Shown piece by piece: positions 1 to 11,879 of a stretch of 64,000 bases of DNA (positions within the stretch are counted from its first letter, which is position 1; the number at the start of each line of letters is the position of its first letter). Where the stretch lies: the NCBI GenBank assembly GCA_003255065.1, contig QAOA01000636.1:111893-175892 (forward strand), read 5' to 3'. The notes beneath the pieces are model-generated. The model did no database searches. It had not been told where the DNA came from and saw only the letters and a list, made by a program, of their open reading frames with translations. Position numbers and translations under genes: made by a program. This DNA is from Cercis canadensis (lineage: Eukaryota; Streptophyta; Magnoliopsida; Fabales; Fabaceae).

Positions 1-2
1 AA

Positions 3-293
3 CTAATAGAATAATGCTTTCATCTCTTTGTAGACGAGAACATCCAAAACTCTTGGGATACCAGGAATTGTTGATATCATTAAGGCATCATCAACAAAGA
101 GGTCGTAGAAATTTTAAAACTAGTCTCAATCTCCTCTATGGGTCATTCTATTCTGACGATGAGAAGATTTGGCACACATCAATTCTAACTCTCTATCAGC
201 TCGACCACGCAGAACCCAACGTCCCTTAGTCCCAAATAGATGCTTTTGGGCAAATAAGCATGGCACATACTGAATCGAAGAAAGAATATACAT
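3..293 (-). pseudogene. Terminal exon of unrecognised host gene-like locus, copy A
   Basis: On the minus strand an AG acceptor (298-294) opens a frame that begins MYILSSIQYVPCLF and ends VLVYKEMKALFY with a stop at 5-3. The same exon, with the same acceptor position and the same terminal stop, is found as copy B at 30234-30524. The two copies share motifs such as RELEL, SSHR and RGD in the same frame, which argues for a once-functional protein end rather than chance. Copy A carries several in-frame stops between the RGD motif and NFYDL, so it is decayed. I do not recognise the family. The upstream intron is interrupted by the CACTA element at 578, and an upstream exon remnant lies at about 6240-6300. 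It could belong to an old transposon family rather than a cellular gene. Confidence 0.4.
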
Positions 294-577
294 CTGAGTA
301 GCGGAAATTATAAAATCAAAAAAATATATGTGCAAAATAACGGACTAATCTATAGAAAATATGATCATATAGGTTCAACATTTATCATTTGGTTCATTAG
401 GAATAAAGACACATTCAAGATATGTATGAAAGAAGTGGGGTAAACTTTACGTTGTCCTGCAGGAAAGATTAAATGGGACATGTAAATGAGGTTAATTCGA
501 CTTATACTTGTTAAACATTCAATAATAACATGGAGGTGGGTTCAAAAATAAGATAGAGTATATGATTATTAATCAAA

Positions 578-1000
578 CACTACAAGAAAAAGGTGAAATT
601 CTCATGGAATTTCTCATGGACATAAAATTTGTGAGAAATTCTCACAGAAAAAATGAGGTTTAATCACAGGAATTAAACTTGAGAAAGGATTTTCTCATGA
701 AAGATAAGACTGTGAGAAAAATTTGTTAGAAATCCGTGAGAAACTCCAAGAGAATATAGCAGGAGTGTGACACGAAAGCATTTTCACGGACATAGTCCAT
801 GAGGAAACCTGACAGAAGATGACATGTAAGTTTCTCACGAACTGACATCCGTGAGAAAGCGAAACACATAGATTTTGAATGGGTTTTTTCACGAATTTCT
901 CACGAATTTTGTCCATAAGAAATAAAATGCACAGTTTCACTAGAGAAGGGAATTTGGGTGGAATTTTCTCACGGACACAATCTGTGACCCCTCCCCCCCC
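578..1000 (+). repeat. CACTA 5' TIR and subterminal repeat array
   Basis: The 13-bp terminal inverted repeat is followed by about 400 bp rich in short motifs of the type CTCACGGA, CTCATGGA and CCGTGAGAAA in both orientations. In En/Spm elements such arrays bind the TNPA-like protein that brings the two ends together. The array ends near an unusual run of eight C followed by five G at about 992-1004. Confidence 0.8.
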
Positions 1001-2124
1001 GGGGGACTTATTTTCCTCATTTGAAAATTAGAAATAAATAGAAATTTCAGACATTTCTCTTGGTGAAGCTTCATATGCGGCGATTTCCAGTGACTATAGG
1101 GCATTTTACGACATGTGTGGACTGTCTATTTCCTTTTTTAAAGCTCTAGAGTTGAGGTAGGTCATTTTTGTCCGATTTTCTCTTCTATTTTCTTTCTTAA
1201 TGATGCAGAAAATGAGTTAATTTTTTCTATATTGTTGGACTAGTTTAAATGTAGATTGGTTGTAGATAGGTATTTAATGGATTATAAACTTGATTAATGA
1301 TTTGGTTTATGAGTTTGCATTTTGTGTTGAATTCGAATTTTAATGTTAAAATTAAAGTAATTGTGAATTTTTCTTGTTGAAATTGGTTGAAGGCCTTTGA
1401 TATATGATATATGTAGAGGGTTTAAATATTTTTTTGTTATTTTTTTGAATTAGTATGGATGAATTTTAATTTTGTGGGATTTAGAGAATAATTTATTAAA
1501 TTAAATTGTGTGAAATTGTTGAGATTTTGAGAATTCTATTTGAGAGACTCTTGTTGTATGTTATATGTAGCTTACTTGTATAATTTGTGAAATGAATGTA
1601 CGTTAGAGTTATATATGATAAATTAGTTAGGTTAACTTAAAAACTTGTTTGAGAGTTAATCGCATAAGATTAACTCTTGGATAGTCCCCAATTGTAGGAC
1701 TGTTCTTGAAGTAATTGTTCCACTAATAGGAAAGTAGAGTTTTGAGAGAAGTAGGTGAACTAAATTTTGAAGCACCTCTCTTTTGTTTCTCTGGATACAT
1801 ATATATGCTGGTTAAACAGGATAATTTGTGTACATGGAGAACCATTGGGAGGTGCTGCCGAAGTTTAGTTGACTTACTTGGTCTCTATAAGTTTTTACTA
1901 GTGGTGAAACAAATTTCAAGAATGAGATAAAAATCATACTCGGAGTAGAACTTAGTACCTTTGAAGAATTGTAAGAAAATGTTAACAAATTCATTTTGTT
2001 TTGAATATTGAAGGAATATAGATATCCCTGAACATCGTCATTAGATGTATGAGAGACTTGTTCCAAATAACAAAGTTGTATACAAATGACATAAGTTTCG
2101 TATATTGGATGAGGTTAAGATACA

Positions 2125-5100
2125 CCTATACACGAAAGACTTCATGGATAATTATTATTATTGGGATAATCATGGAGAGGTTCGTCCAGTCATTGTCCTA
2201 ATGGATGTAGAAAATCAATATTTGCTTCGGTATAAATAGATGGTTATGGATGCTGCTGGACCCTCTTTCGAACTAGAGTATATACCAGATGAGGATCCGA
2301 ATCTAGAATATGCAAACTTTTATGATATGTTGAGGGCCGCATAATTTTTATTATAAGATGGATGTAAGACACACTTTATGCTTTCAACTGTTGTTAGATT
2401 GTTAAGCATCAAGTCAAACTACAATATTCCTGAAAGTTCCATAGATAAACTTATCACATTGATGACAGAAATATTGCTTCCAGGTCATAGGATGCTAACT
2501 AATTTCTATCAGACAAAGATATTGGTTTATAAACTTGGTTGTAGGTATAAGAAAATTGACAATTGTCCACATGGGTTTATGTTTTATTATGGAGAAGATG
2601 AAGCTGCTAAGCAGTGTTGAGTTTATGGTGAAGGACAATTTAGAACATCCAGAGTTGGACGAAGAAATGTTAGGGAAGTTTCAACCAAGCATATGTGGTA
2701 TTTACCAATTATCCCTAGATTGCAAAGACTTTTTGCATCTAACGCATCTGCAAATGATATGAGATGATATAAGGACCACCAACGTGAAGAAGGAATGTTG
2801 TCTCACCCATCTGATGAAGATACATGAAAATATTTTGAAATGGTTTACCCAGATTTCACATCAGAACTGAAGAAGTTGAGGTTGTGTCTATGTACTAATG
2901 GTTTCAGTCTTTTTGGAATGAGCGCGAAGACATACTCATGTTGGCTTGTAATCTTTACTCCTTACAATCTTCTACTTGACATGTGCATGAGAAGAGAATA
3001 CATATTTTTGATTATCATTATTCCTGGTCCTCATAATCCAAAAAGTAAAATAAACGTTTTCTTACAACCTTTGCTTGATGATTTGAAATTGCTTTGGGAT
3101 GAAAGTGTGCGTACTTATGATATTTCTTTAAAGCAAAACTTTCAAATGGTATCATCTCTTTTGTGGACTATAAATGAATTTCATACATATGAAATGCTAT
3201 TCGATTGATAAACAACAAGGAAGTTAGGATGCCCGATTTGCGTGCATGGTTCGAATGCATTCTATTTGAAGCATGAGCATAAAATATGTTATTTTGATTG
3301 CTATTGGTAATTTTTGCTCTAAGATCATCCTTTCCGTCGTAACAAAATTACTTTTTTGAGGAATACTATGGAAAAAGACATCTCACCGAGGCGCTACCCT
3401 ATAGATGAAATTTACATGCAAGTGTTGAGATAACCTAGAGTAATAGAGAGTGAGGGGTGTTATTTCTAGTGGTTATTGTGTAACCCACAACTGGACAAAA
3501 TATAATATTTTCTGGGACCTACTATATTAGCATGATTTGTTGATTTCTCATAATATTGATGTGATGCATATAGAGAGCAATGTCTTTAACATGATCATGG
3601 ATGTAAAAGGCAATAGTAAAGACAATGTGAATGCGAGACTATATACGACGAAGTTGTGTAAACGTCCTAGTTTGGAGTTGTAAGACTTAAGAAATGAAAA
3701 GATTGTGAAACTCAAGACATTGTACACACTTAGTATTGAACAGAAGAAAACCGTATGTCAATGGGTGCAGAGTCTGAAGTTTTCTAATGGATATGCATCT
3801 AACTTAGGGAATTGTGTCAATACTAATCTGTGAACTTTGACCTACATAAAAAGTCATCATAGTCACGTGTTTTTAGAGAGACTCCTATAAATTGCTTTTA
3901 ATGGGTTACTTAGGGAAGTTTGGAAACTTCTTGTTGAATTAAGCCAATTTTTCCAAGATCTTTGCTCTCCTACTTTGCGCACGGTTGACTGGCAAATAAT
4001 GAAGCAAAATATTTCCATAATATTGTGCAAGCTTGAGAAGATTTTTCTTTTTGGTTTCTTTGATATGATGGAGCATTTACCGGTTCATTTAGTTGAAGAG
4101 ATAATCAAAGGTGGATCTGTCCAATATATGTGGATGTATCCTTCCAAAAAGTTTCTTCATACCTTAAAGAGAAAGGTTAAAAACAAAGCCCGTGTAGAAG
4201 GTTCAATTTGTGAAACATACATCATTGAGGAGATTTCAACTTTTTGTTCGTACTATTTCAAATCTCACATCCATTCAAAGACTATAAGAGTGTCTCGCAA
4301 TGATGATGCTGGAGAAATTTAGGTTAGACAACCTATTTTCATCTTCAATTATCCTATTTTCTTCCATGGAAACTTGCAACGACGATATCTCAATGATAAG
4401 GAACTAACAGCTATAATTGTGTATGTGTTGCTTAATTGCCCAAAAGTTAAACCTTACTTGAAGTAAGTTCTAGTAAAATATCTTGATTTATTCTGATGCT
4501 TAAATATAAATTTTTTATATATAATTGGGTTTATGTTTATGTTGCAACATGTACATACATAGAATACCCTCAATGTACAGTAATCTTCTAAATGATCAAA
4601 TGGATAACACATCTTCACTGAATTTCCTCAATGGTTTAAAGATTTTATATGTAACTCTAACTATTTTCAACATTTAATTGTATTCAACTGTGCTTTAGTA
4701 TATTACTAACCTTTTGTTAATTATATTTAGGTATAAAACCCTCAGAATGATATTGTTGACAAGCTTTTAATATCTTTGGCTTAGGGTCCCTTAAGGAAGG
4801 TTTAGACATGAGACTGTGTAAATATCAACGATTATAAATTTCATATAGATGCTTGGTCCCATAGTCGAAAAATAAATAACAATAGAGTTTGTTTGAAGGG
4901 ATATAGTTATGACGAAGCCGAATCCTCCTATTATGAGGTACTATAAAAAATCATTGAGATTGCATATACGAGTTCACCTGGTTATCAATTGATACTATTT
5001 AATTACAAGTGGTATGATCATTCACCTCGGGGAATAAAGAGTTATTCAAAATATGAATTTGTGGAAGTAAACTCAAGCATAACATACAAGGGAGATGACT

Positions 5101-5486
5101 TATTCATCTTAGCTCAACAAGCATAATAAGTTTATTTTTCTTCTTACCCACACATAACTCCTAATAAGTGAGAATTGTTACATGTCATTCAAACGAAGGC
5201 TAGACACACAATTGATGCCCTAGATGCCCCAGATGATGCCTACTAAGACGAACTACACCGCTCACTAGCGTTAATTGTTGATGATGATCAAATACAGACA
5301 GATTTGAGAGATATCACTTCAACTGCTACAGAGAAAGTTGTTACTGATGCGAATCTAGTCTTTGTCACTAATGCAAATGATAACATAGGAGAAGCTGATG
5401 AGAAAGAGGAGGAAGATGAATATCATAGTAGTGATGACGAAACTGAGGAAGATCCCCCAAGTGATTATGTTCTAGAAAGTGATTGA
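2125..5486 (+). pseudogene. Decayed TNP2-type CACTA transposase
   Basis: Fragments of a plant TNP2 transposase appear in the expected order. A transposase-associated zinc-region tail lies at about 2125-2190 (YYYWDNHGE). The TNP2 N-terminal part is at about 2380-2640 (KIDNCPHGFMFYY). The catalytic region is at about 2840-3400 (GPHNPKSKINVFLQPL, then TYDISLKQNFQM). A DUF4218 region is at about 3590-4330 (CKLEKIFLFGFFDMMEHLPVHL). A likely intron follows at 4461-4730 (GTAAGT to TTTAG). A DUF4216 region is at about 4985-5110 (YKWYDHSPRGIKSY). An acidic C-terminal tail is at 5304-5486. Stops and frameshifts interrupt most segments, for example between the TNP2 N-terminal part and the catalytic region around 2620-2840. 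The family normally encodes one protein of roughly 1,000 residues that cuts and joins the transposon ends; this copy cannot do so. Confidence 0.88.
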
Positions 5487-5689
5487 TATCATCCTTTTTG
5501 TTTATGTAAAGCTTGTTTTGTATATGTTTTTTTTTTCACATTATCTTTCTTTTTGTATAGATTATTTAATTTGAATAAAATTTGATTGTATTATGCTCCT
5601 TTGTTGTTGTTACTGTTGTTCTGCTTGAGTTGTTGTTGATTATTTTAATTTATAGGTTTTCGATTAGTAGAAAAACAACATTTAGAGTA

Positions 5690-6051
5690 GGGGGATTAGG
5701 ATTTTTCTCACAAAATTTCTCATAAACAAATCCGTGAGAAATTCAAAATAAAAAATTAATTTTTTTAACTTGTCACAGTCTTTCTCATGGACAAAAATCC
5801 GTGAGTAAGGGGATTATGAGTTATTCTGTGAGAAGATCCATTGGCATGTCGTGAGATTTCGCTAACTTTTCTCACGGGGTATTTTTATTTTCTCACAGAC
5901 GTTTTTTATCGTGACAAATTGTATTTGTCATGCCACTTTTTATCACGGAACTAGGTCTGTGAGAAACTCTGTGACAAATGCTTTTCTCACAAAAAAAATG
6001 TCATTTTCTCACGGATTTTGTCCATGAGAAAAAGATGATTTTCTTGTAGTG
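5690..6051 (+). repeat. CACTA 3' subterminal repeat array and TIR
   Basis: This mirrors the left end: repeated TTTCTCACGG and CCGTGAGAAA motifs over about 350 bp, ending in the 13-bp inverse terminal repeat. The motif density matches the left array, supporting a single intact pair of ends. Confidence 0.8.
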
Positions 6052-6300
6052 AAATCACAGGATGAACAGTTGCAATTATTATTGTTGTCCACCTCTTCAT
6101 CTGAATGAGAATAAATTCAATAGTTTTAATCATGTATACTTGAGAACAAATCAGTAACCAATATAAAGTAGCTCTTGAAAAATAATCCACTAGAAATATA
6201 TTTAGAGCCATTAATATTGAAATGATTTGTATAGAGCATATTTACCTTTATTGGCTAAAGCTTGATTTGTGTTCTCAAGTTAATGAATCCTAACAAGTAA
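6052..6300 (-). pseudogene. Copy A intron segment and decayed upstream exon
   Basis: This segment resumes homology to copy B (46136-46394) directly after the CACTA target duplication, for example around TTGTCCACCTCTTCATCTGA. On the minus strand it includes a conserved GTAAATATGC donor near 6240 preceded by a degenerate version of the copy B exon that reads EFIENANEDSDSE. In copy A this exon has small indels and an internal stop. Homology fades near 6300. Confidence 0.45.
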
Positions 6301-7120
6301 CAACTATCATTAAAAGATATAAGGCTAAAAGAATCTATATTAAGAGTAATAAAAGTTGTACATATGTTTTTCTTGAAAGATACTAACCTAGAATAAGCAA
6401 GAAGATTATAATATAAATGTTATCAATTATACACAAAATTGATATTAGTTATGAAGAACTCACTGCTTCCCTCAAATTGTAAAAGAAAAATAAAATGTTA
6501 ATTTGTTCAAGTATTTATTTAGTTATGTTATGCTGAACATGTACTAAATAGAGATGACAGCTGTCATTTATTCAGCTTCTTTCTCATAAGTGCTTTATGT
6601 AAGTTGTTTATCCCCAATACTTGAGTGCAACTAATTCATAAGCTTTATGGAGAAAAAAAAAAACTGCTATCTTTGTCATCTTTACAATAGTGATGAAGCC
6701 ACCTCAAAACAAAATGGAAGAGAAGGATGAGTAATTCTCTTAAGCACAATCAAACATTGTCTTGAGGAGACAATTTATTGCTACCTTCCTAAGAAGAATG
6801 CCCCAAAACCAATACTCACTTGCAATTGTTGCATATAATTGTTCAGGGTGAAGAAGACTCCATACTGAAATTCATGTTTAAATATTGCAATTAGACCTTT
6901 ATGCAATACTAAATGACAATAATGCAGTGAAAATAATCATCAACATTATTTACTCATCATACTTTTGCTAATAATAGAGATTAGTCCAAACTAATTTTGA
7001 AAGTTGTAATAGCAACTGCTTATGAGTCCTTCAACAAAATAAACTCCTATTCCAAATAAGTAACCTATTATTGGTTTATTAGGAGGTGGGCATCCTTAGA
7101 GCTGATCTATATAGCATGGC
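6300..7120. other. AT-rich stretch, no gene seen
   Basis: No coding, RNA or transposon signature is recognisable. The sequence is AT-rich with short homopolymers (A11 near 6654). It is probably decayed intergenic DNA. Confidence 0.5.
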
Positions 7121-7322
7121 TACGAGTTTTGTACTCTGTATGAGTACAAAACACCAGTATGACATTTTTAAAAAAAATAAGAATACGGATACGTCATGTC
7201 ATAAATATATATATTAAAATTTTTTAAACATTAAAAATATAAACCATTAATAAAAATACATCAACCCATAAACTCAATTTTTATTCAGCCTATTTAGATG
7301 GGCCTTATTACTCTAATGTCTA

Positions 7323-8005
7323 ATTTAATTAATGAAAATAATATAAATATAAAAAAAAAAATGGAGAGAGAGCATTGCTTCTGGTTATTTGGTCAAACAC
7401 TCTATTCAGAGCCCCACTTCCCACTATGTCTCCTATGTTGAAATATTATTTAATTCAAATGCAATATTCACATTTTAATTTCTTTCAGAATCCAAAAGAT
7501 CTCTCCCAACAATTTTTTATGAGAAATTTTAGAAAACAAAGAGAAGAGAGAGATCGGGTGGAAGAGGAAGAGAGATACAAAGAAAGAACCGGAGAAAGAA
7601 ACGTAGCGCTAAGCAGAGGAAGAGATGATACAGAGAAGGAACTGAGGGAGAAGAAAAAAATAACAATTTAATTAATGAAAATAATATAAATATAAAAAAA
7701 TGGAGAGAGAGCATTGTGCTTTTGGTTATTAGTTCAAACACTCTATTCAGAGCCCCACTCCCCACCATGTCTCCTAATTGAAATCTTATTTAATTCAAAT
7801 GCAATCTTCACATTTTAATTTCTTTAAGAATCCAAAAGATCTCTCCCAACAATTATTTATGAGAAATTTTAGAAAACAAAGAGAGAGAATAGGAGGAAGA
7901 GGAAGAGAGATGCAGAGAAAGAAGTGGAAAAAGAAACAGAGCGCTAAGCAGAGGAAAAGACGATACAGAGAAGGAACCGAGGGAGAAGAGAAAAAACAAA
8001 CAAGT
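7323..8005. repeat. Tandem duplication of an approximately 345-bp unit
   Basis: Unit 1 (about 7323-7666) and unit 2 (about 7667-8005) both start with TTTAATTAATGAAAATAATA. Both run through GGAGAGAGAGCATTG and CACTCTATTCAGAGCCCCAC to a purine-rich end (GAGAAGGAAC, GAGGGAGAAG). They differ by scattered substitutions and small indels. The short reading frames inside are not supported as genes. Confidence 0.8.
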
Positions 8006-8264
8006 AGCTAGGTAGGTTGATCGAGAGCATCAAGCCATCAAGTATGGAGCATTTTTATCTATCCCTTCTCCTCTTGTTTGTTTCTTTCATCTCCCTCTCC
8101 CTCTTTTTCCTCTTCTACAAGCACATGTCTTCGACCATATGATGAAATACAGGTCCTAAAAGCCAAAACCGATGGCCATCAACGTTCGAAATGCACAAAA
8201 AAAAAAAAAAAGTTGCTGGTACGCGTTTCCTATCGGAGAACGGGCTTCACATATGTACCCGAAA

Positions 8265-8995
8265 TAGGGATGGCAATTTGCCCCAGACCCGATGGGGCCC
8301 TGGTATTTTTACCCAGTCGGGTACGGGTATGGGGCAAAAAAATGGGGATGGAGAATTTTATGGGTAATGTTATAGGGGCGGGTCCGGGGATGGGCAAACC
8401 TCGCCCCACCCCACCCAGCCCTGCACATAAATAAATAATATATATATATATTGTGGAAGAATTTAATAGAAATTCAATATAAAAGTTGATTGTGGAGCCT
8501 AAGCTGAAGATATGCTTAGATAATTTATCAATAGAATATATTCGAGCATCCAAATACACACTCTTTCATAAATTGTGCTTATTCTAATTGCTCCTCTTGT
8601 GCTTATTCTGATTTCTTATAGGCTTTTATAATTGTTTAAGAACAATTTTTATAATTTTGTTTAAATATTATTTATCTTATGAGGATATCTTGAATTCTTA
8701 ATGATATTATTTGAGAATTATTTATATTATCTTATTTGATTAAACTTGAATTTCAATTAGAAATCGTGTTCATGATTTATAAATTAAACTTGTAAATTGT
8801 GTATATTTAGAAAAGCATGACTGTATGGGTAAATGGGGCGGGGCATGAGGCAGATGAGGATTCAGTGGGGTGGGGATGAGGATGTTGAAAAATCCCCGCC
8901 AGAAATGGGTCCAGGGATGGGGCATCCCCATGCCCTTCGGGGATGGGGACGGGGAGTGCCTGCCCCGCCCCATCCTCACCCCATTGCCATCCCTA
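8265..8995. mobile_element. hAT-type MITE with GC-rich ends
   Basis: The terminal inverted repeats TAGGGATGGCAAT (8265-8277) and ATTGCCATCCCTA (8983-8995) are perfect. They are flanked by a perfect 8-bp target duplication ACCCGAAA (8257-8264 and 8996-9003), typical of hAT superfamily insertions. Both ends are strikingly GC-rich (GGGGATGGGG-type repeats) around an AT-rich core with a short TA microsatellite. It has no coding capacity, so it is non-autonomous. The perfect TSD suggests a fairly recent insertion. Confidence 0.92.
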
Positions 8996-9003
8996 ACCCG
9001 AAA

Positions 9004-10889
9004 CGGGACCTGATATGATATGATTCAATAAAAAATTAATCTTTTAGAAGAGTATAGTGAAATGGAAGAAAACACCAAAAAACATATATCACTTAGCAAG
9101 AATGAAAATGCTACTTGATAATCAACAAAAATACAAACAGAAGCAAAAAAAAAAAAACAAAATAAGGCATAAACAAACATATAGAGATTTTGCTATAGTC
9201 AGATTTATTCAGTAAAACAGCACAGGCAAAAAAAAAAAAAATATCAAAACATGTGTTAGATACATACCTATATAGAAGAGGCATCACATGGTAGAGGAGC
9301 TTCAATGTCTGATCTCATATAAAAAAGATCATATCATTTGCATCATTCCCTTCTACTACTGCTTGGTCTACAATATTAAGCTGACTAAAATAAGAAACAA
9401 AATATCTACTAAATGCAAGGGCAACTTTTAATTCATTTTCTTTAATTTATTTCTTTGTGAAACAAACCTAAGTATAATTAAATATACCCATTGAAATTAT
9501 TAATACAGAGAATAAAACACAACTTATTCAAGCAACAACTTTTCTCCTTAAAGGGAAGAGAAAAAGAGAATCAATCAATTACTGCATAGCAACAGAGCAT
9601 TGATTGATTCACTTTTTCTTTGCGGAAATCAATTACCCTGTTAGAAATAAATTTGTGTTCTATTTGATGTGGAGTGTCCAAGAAGGAAGAAGTCTAAAGC
9701 ATTATTCCAAAATTTCAGAACTGAATTATATTTAATATGCATTAGAAATTTATTGGAGATTATTAGAACCTTTAAATACCCAAAAAGAAGTTCAATTCAG
9801 ATACACTCCCTTCTAGAGTATAATCATTTCATTTCCTCTTTACTTTCATCACTCTTATGGCCCACACATTATTGAGTTTAATTTTGAAAGGTGAAAATAA
9901 TAATGAATTTATCTGAAAAATTAAGCCAAAAAAATTATAAATCAAAATTCAAATCAATATTGCTTGAAGCCAGTTGCAAAGAACACAAAAATATCAAGTT
10001 ACCACTTAGCATAGTGAAATTCAGATTCATGGTGGAAGAAATATTACCAATATATGATTTGCCGCAGTGGAAATAGGAACAAAAAATACCACAACCATCA
10101 GAACTTACCTTGTCTAGTCCCAAGCATCATACAATGTTAGGCCTCTCAGGTCTCTATCTTCACATACAAAATCAATTGAAGTCTAAAAGCCTAAAATTAA
10201 ATATCAGCTTAGAATCAAAACGTTCTCAAAGCTTAAGTAGAAAGAATCACATAGGTTCCCAATCAGGGAGAACAAAATTGATAAAGAAAAAGAGAAATTT
10301 TTTTAAAAAATTATCAACACATAGCATCATAAATTTCTCACAATTGAACCATCACTGATGCAAGAGGGCAAACAAAAAAAAGAACTGAAATGTCCCTTAT
10401 ACTCTATCCTTTCAAGTTTCAACCATATTACGGCAATTCCATATTCCCTTTGTACTCTATCCTTTCAAGTGCTCAATCACATTAAAACAACAGTAGGCTA
10501 TAAATCAGAGCAAGGTTGCTGTTTTAATTTTGAATTAATCTCTATATAATAAAGGGTTGGACAAACAAAAAACTGACATAAACGAAAAAATAAAATCAAG
10601 AAATTTATGGCTTCTTTACACTCAAGTGAAATAGAACGGTACAGAGAGAAGAGGATGACATTAGAGGCAAACAGATTATAGTTCTAGATGAAGAAAACTT
10701 AAAACAACAGTAGGTTATAAATCACAGCAAGATTGTTGTTTTAATTTTGAATTAATATATGTTGAATTTTTTTTTTTACATAGCCATGCAATGATTTATC
10801 CCAGTGTCATAAGGGTCAGATTTTAGAAAAATGAAAATACAAAATCTTTCAGAATTTTAGAACAATGGAAATACATAAAAGGTCATAAT
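9004..10889. other. Non-coding tract with local duplications
   Basis: No gene is recognised. The tract contains segments that recur nearby. About 9695-9800 resembles about 12665-12785, with shared strings such as TTTAATATGCATTAGAA and AAAAAGAAGTTCAATT. About 10265-10345 resembles 12105-12185. About 10485-10545 resembles about 10700-10757. Several A- or T-rich homopolymers are present. Confidence 0.5.
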
Positions 10890-10965
10890 TTACTTTTTCT
10901 TCTTGCTCGGACCCTTCTTCTTGCCTCCAGTAGCACGCCTTTTGTGCATGGAATCAAAAGAATGC
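10890..10965 (-). pseudogene. Ribosomal protein S8 (eS8) exon 2 fragment
   Basis: On the minus strand, after an intron-like TTTGTAG acceptor, the sequence reads [14 protein letters not shown], matching the highly conserved N-terminus of eukaryotic 40S ribosomal protein S8 (normally [20 protein letters not shown]). The acceptor sits where plant S8 genes commonly have intron 1, immediately after the ATGG. The first codons appear shifted by one missing base. After KKK the match is lost and the frame ends GPSKKKK plus a stop at 10892-10890. No other S8 exons were seen nearby. Because an intron end is retained, this came from genomic DNA rather than a retrocopy, and it is a captured or relic fragment. 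Confidence 0.72.
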
Positions 10966-11615
10966 CTACAAACTCACATGTTTTAGCTTTCAATGCTTTG
11001 AAAGAAAAACGGAAAACAAAAGGAAAAGATAGAGGAAAAGGGGTTAATTGGAATATACCCCCTTCACCTTCCAGCATCAGAATCAAAAGCCAAATGCAGG
11101 AAACCAAACATTAGCAGAGCATCCTAAATATATAAAAAAAAAAAATCCATATGAAGCCAGAATAAATACAATGATGACGTTTAGAAAGAACAAAACATCC
11201 ACATATTCTTATTAAAGAACAGAAAATAAAATATAGGGGCCGAGACATAAAGTCCCAATAGTTAAGCATGGCTAAAATCTGATATAATTAACTGTAATGA
11301 ACCAAATTAACCAACTGACAAAGCTTAAAGCCACTGGCAATTATACAAAAATGCCCTACTATTGAATTAAGTGTCACTTCAAAGAACATAAACCTGACAT
11401 TATCATTTACAAATTTTAACTTATTTTAAATTAAAATCATGAAGTACCATTCCTAATTTTTGCAACCAATAACAAAAATCATATGTAAAAATGGGAGAAA
11501 TTTTCAATGACATTCACAGATTCTACTAAAAATATAGTAGCTGTAATACTAAGTAGTATTGGATCCAAGTAACATTATCTTTCAAATGGGGTTAGGTGAA
11601 CCAAGCAAACATTGT

Positions 11616-11845
11616 CATCCCACTGTACACTGAAGCCCATCTGCAAAACCCACTGGTTTTTCTGCAAAGCAATCAGAAATTTCTTAATTATTGTGATATA
11701 ATTGTGCAGTGAAGAAAACATAATAACAAATTAATCATTACCTTTAGCTACTACTAAATTAATCAGTTCTTCATTGCTGATTGGTACCTTCCCACGTGGG
11801 CAATATATTGTTGCATGCTCATGTTTTTCATGTTTTATAGTTCTG
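11616..11845 (-). pseudogene. Two unrecognised exon-like segments
   Basis: On the minus strand an open segment ending at 11742 reads HEHATIYCPRGKVPISNEEL and continues INLVVAK to a GTAATG donor. A second segment starts after a TTTGCAG acceptor at 11661 and reads KPVGFADGLQCTVG to a stop at 11618-11616. The frame is continuous across the proposed splice. I do not recognise the protein. It shares orientation with the S8 and alpha-galactosidase fragments in this tract. Confidence 0.3.
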
Positions 11846-11879
11846 GCTGGGAAATTTCCAATTGCCAGAAAAAGAGAGA

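Larger units (their letters stand above)
578..6051 (+). mobile_element. CACTA (En/Spm-type) DNA transposon, both ends complete
   Basis: The element starts with CACTACAAGAAAA at 578-590 and ends with the exact inverse TTTTCTTGTAGTG at 6039-6051. It is flanked by the 3-bp target duplication AAA (575-577 and 6052-6054), the size CACTA transposases make. Length is 5,474 bp. Both subterminal zones are dense in a TCTCACGGA / TCCGTGAGAAA motif, in both orientations, as expected for TNPA-type binding sites. The interior encodes a TNP2-type transposase with many stops, so the copy is probably non-autonomous but may still have mobilisable ends. It lies in an intron of the copy A gene-like locus; copy B near 46140 keeps the empty site. 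Confidence 0.93.

Noticed and set aside
8078-8559. Overlapping open frames on both strands across the GC-rich MITE end
   Set aside because: They arise from the GC-rich terminal repeats of the hAT MITE and are not shared with any recognisable protein.
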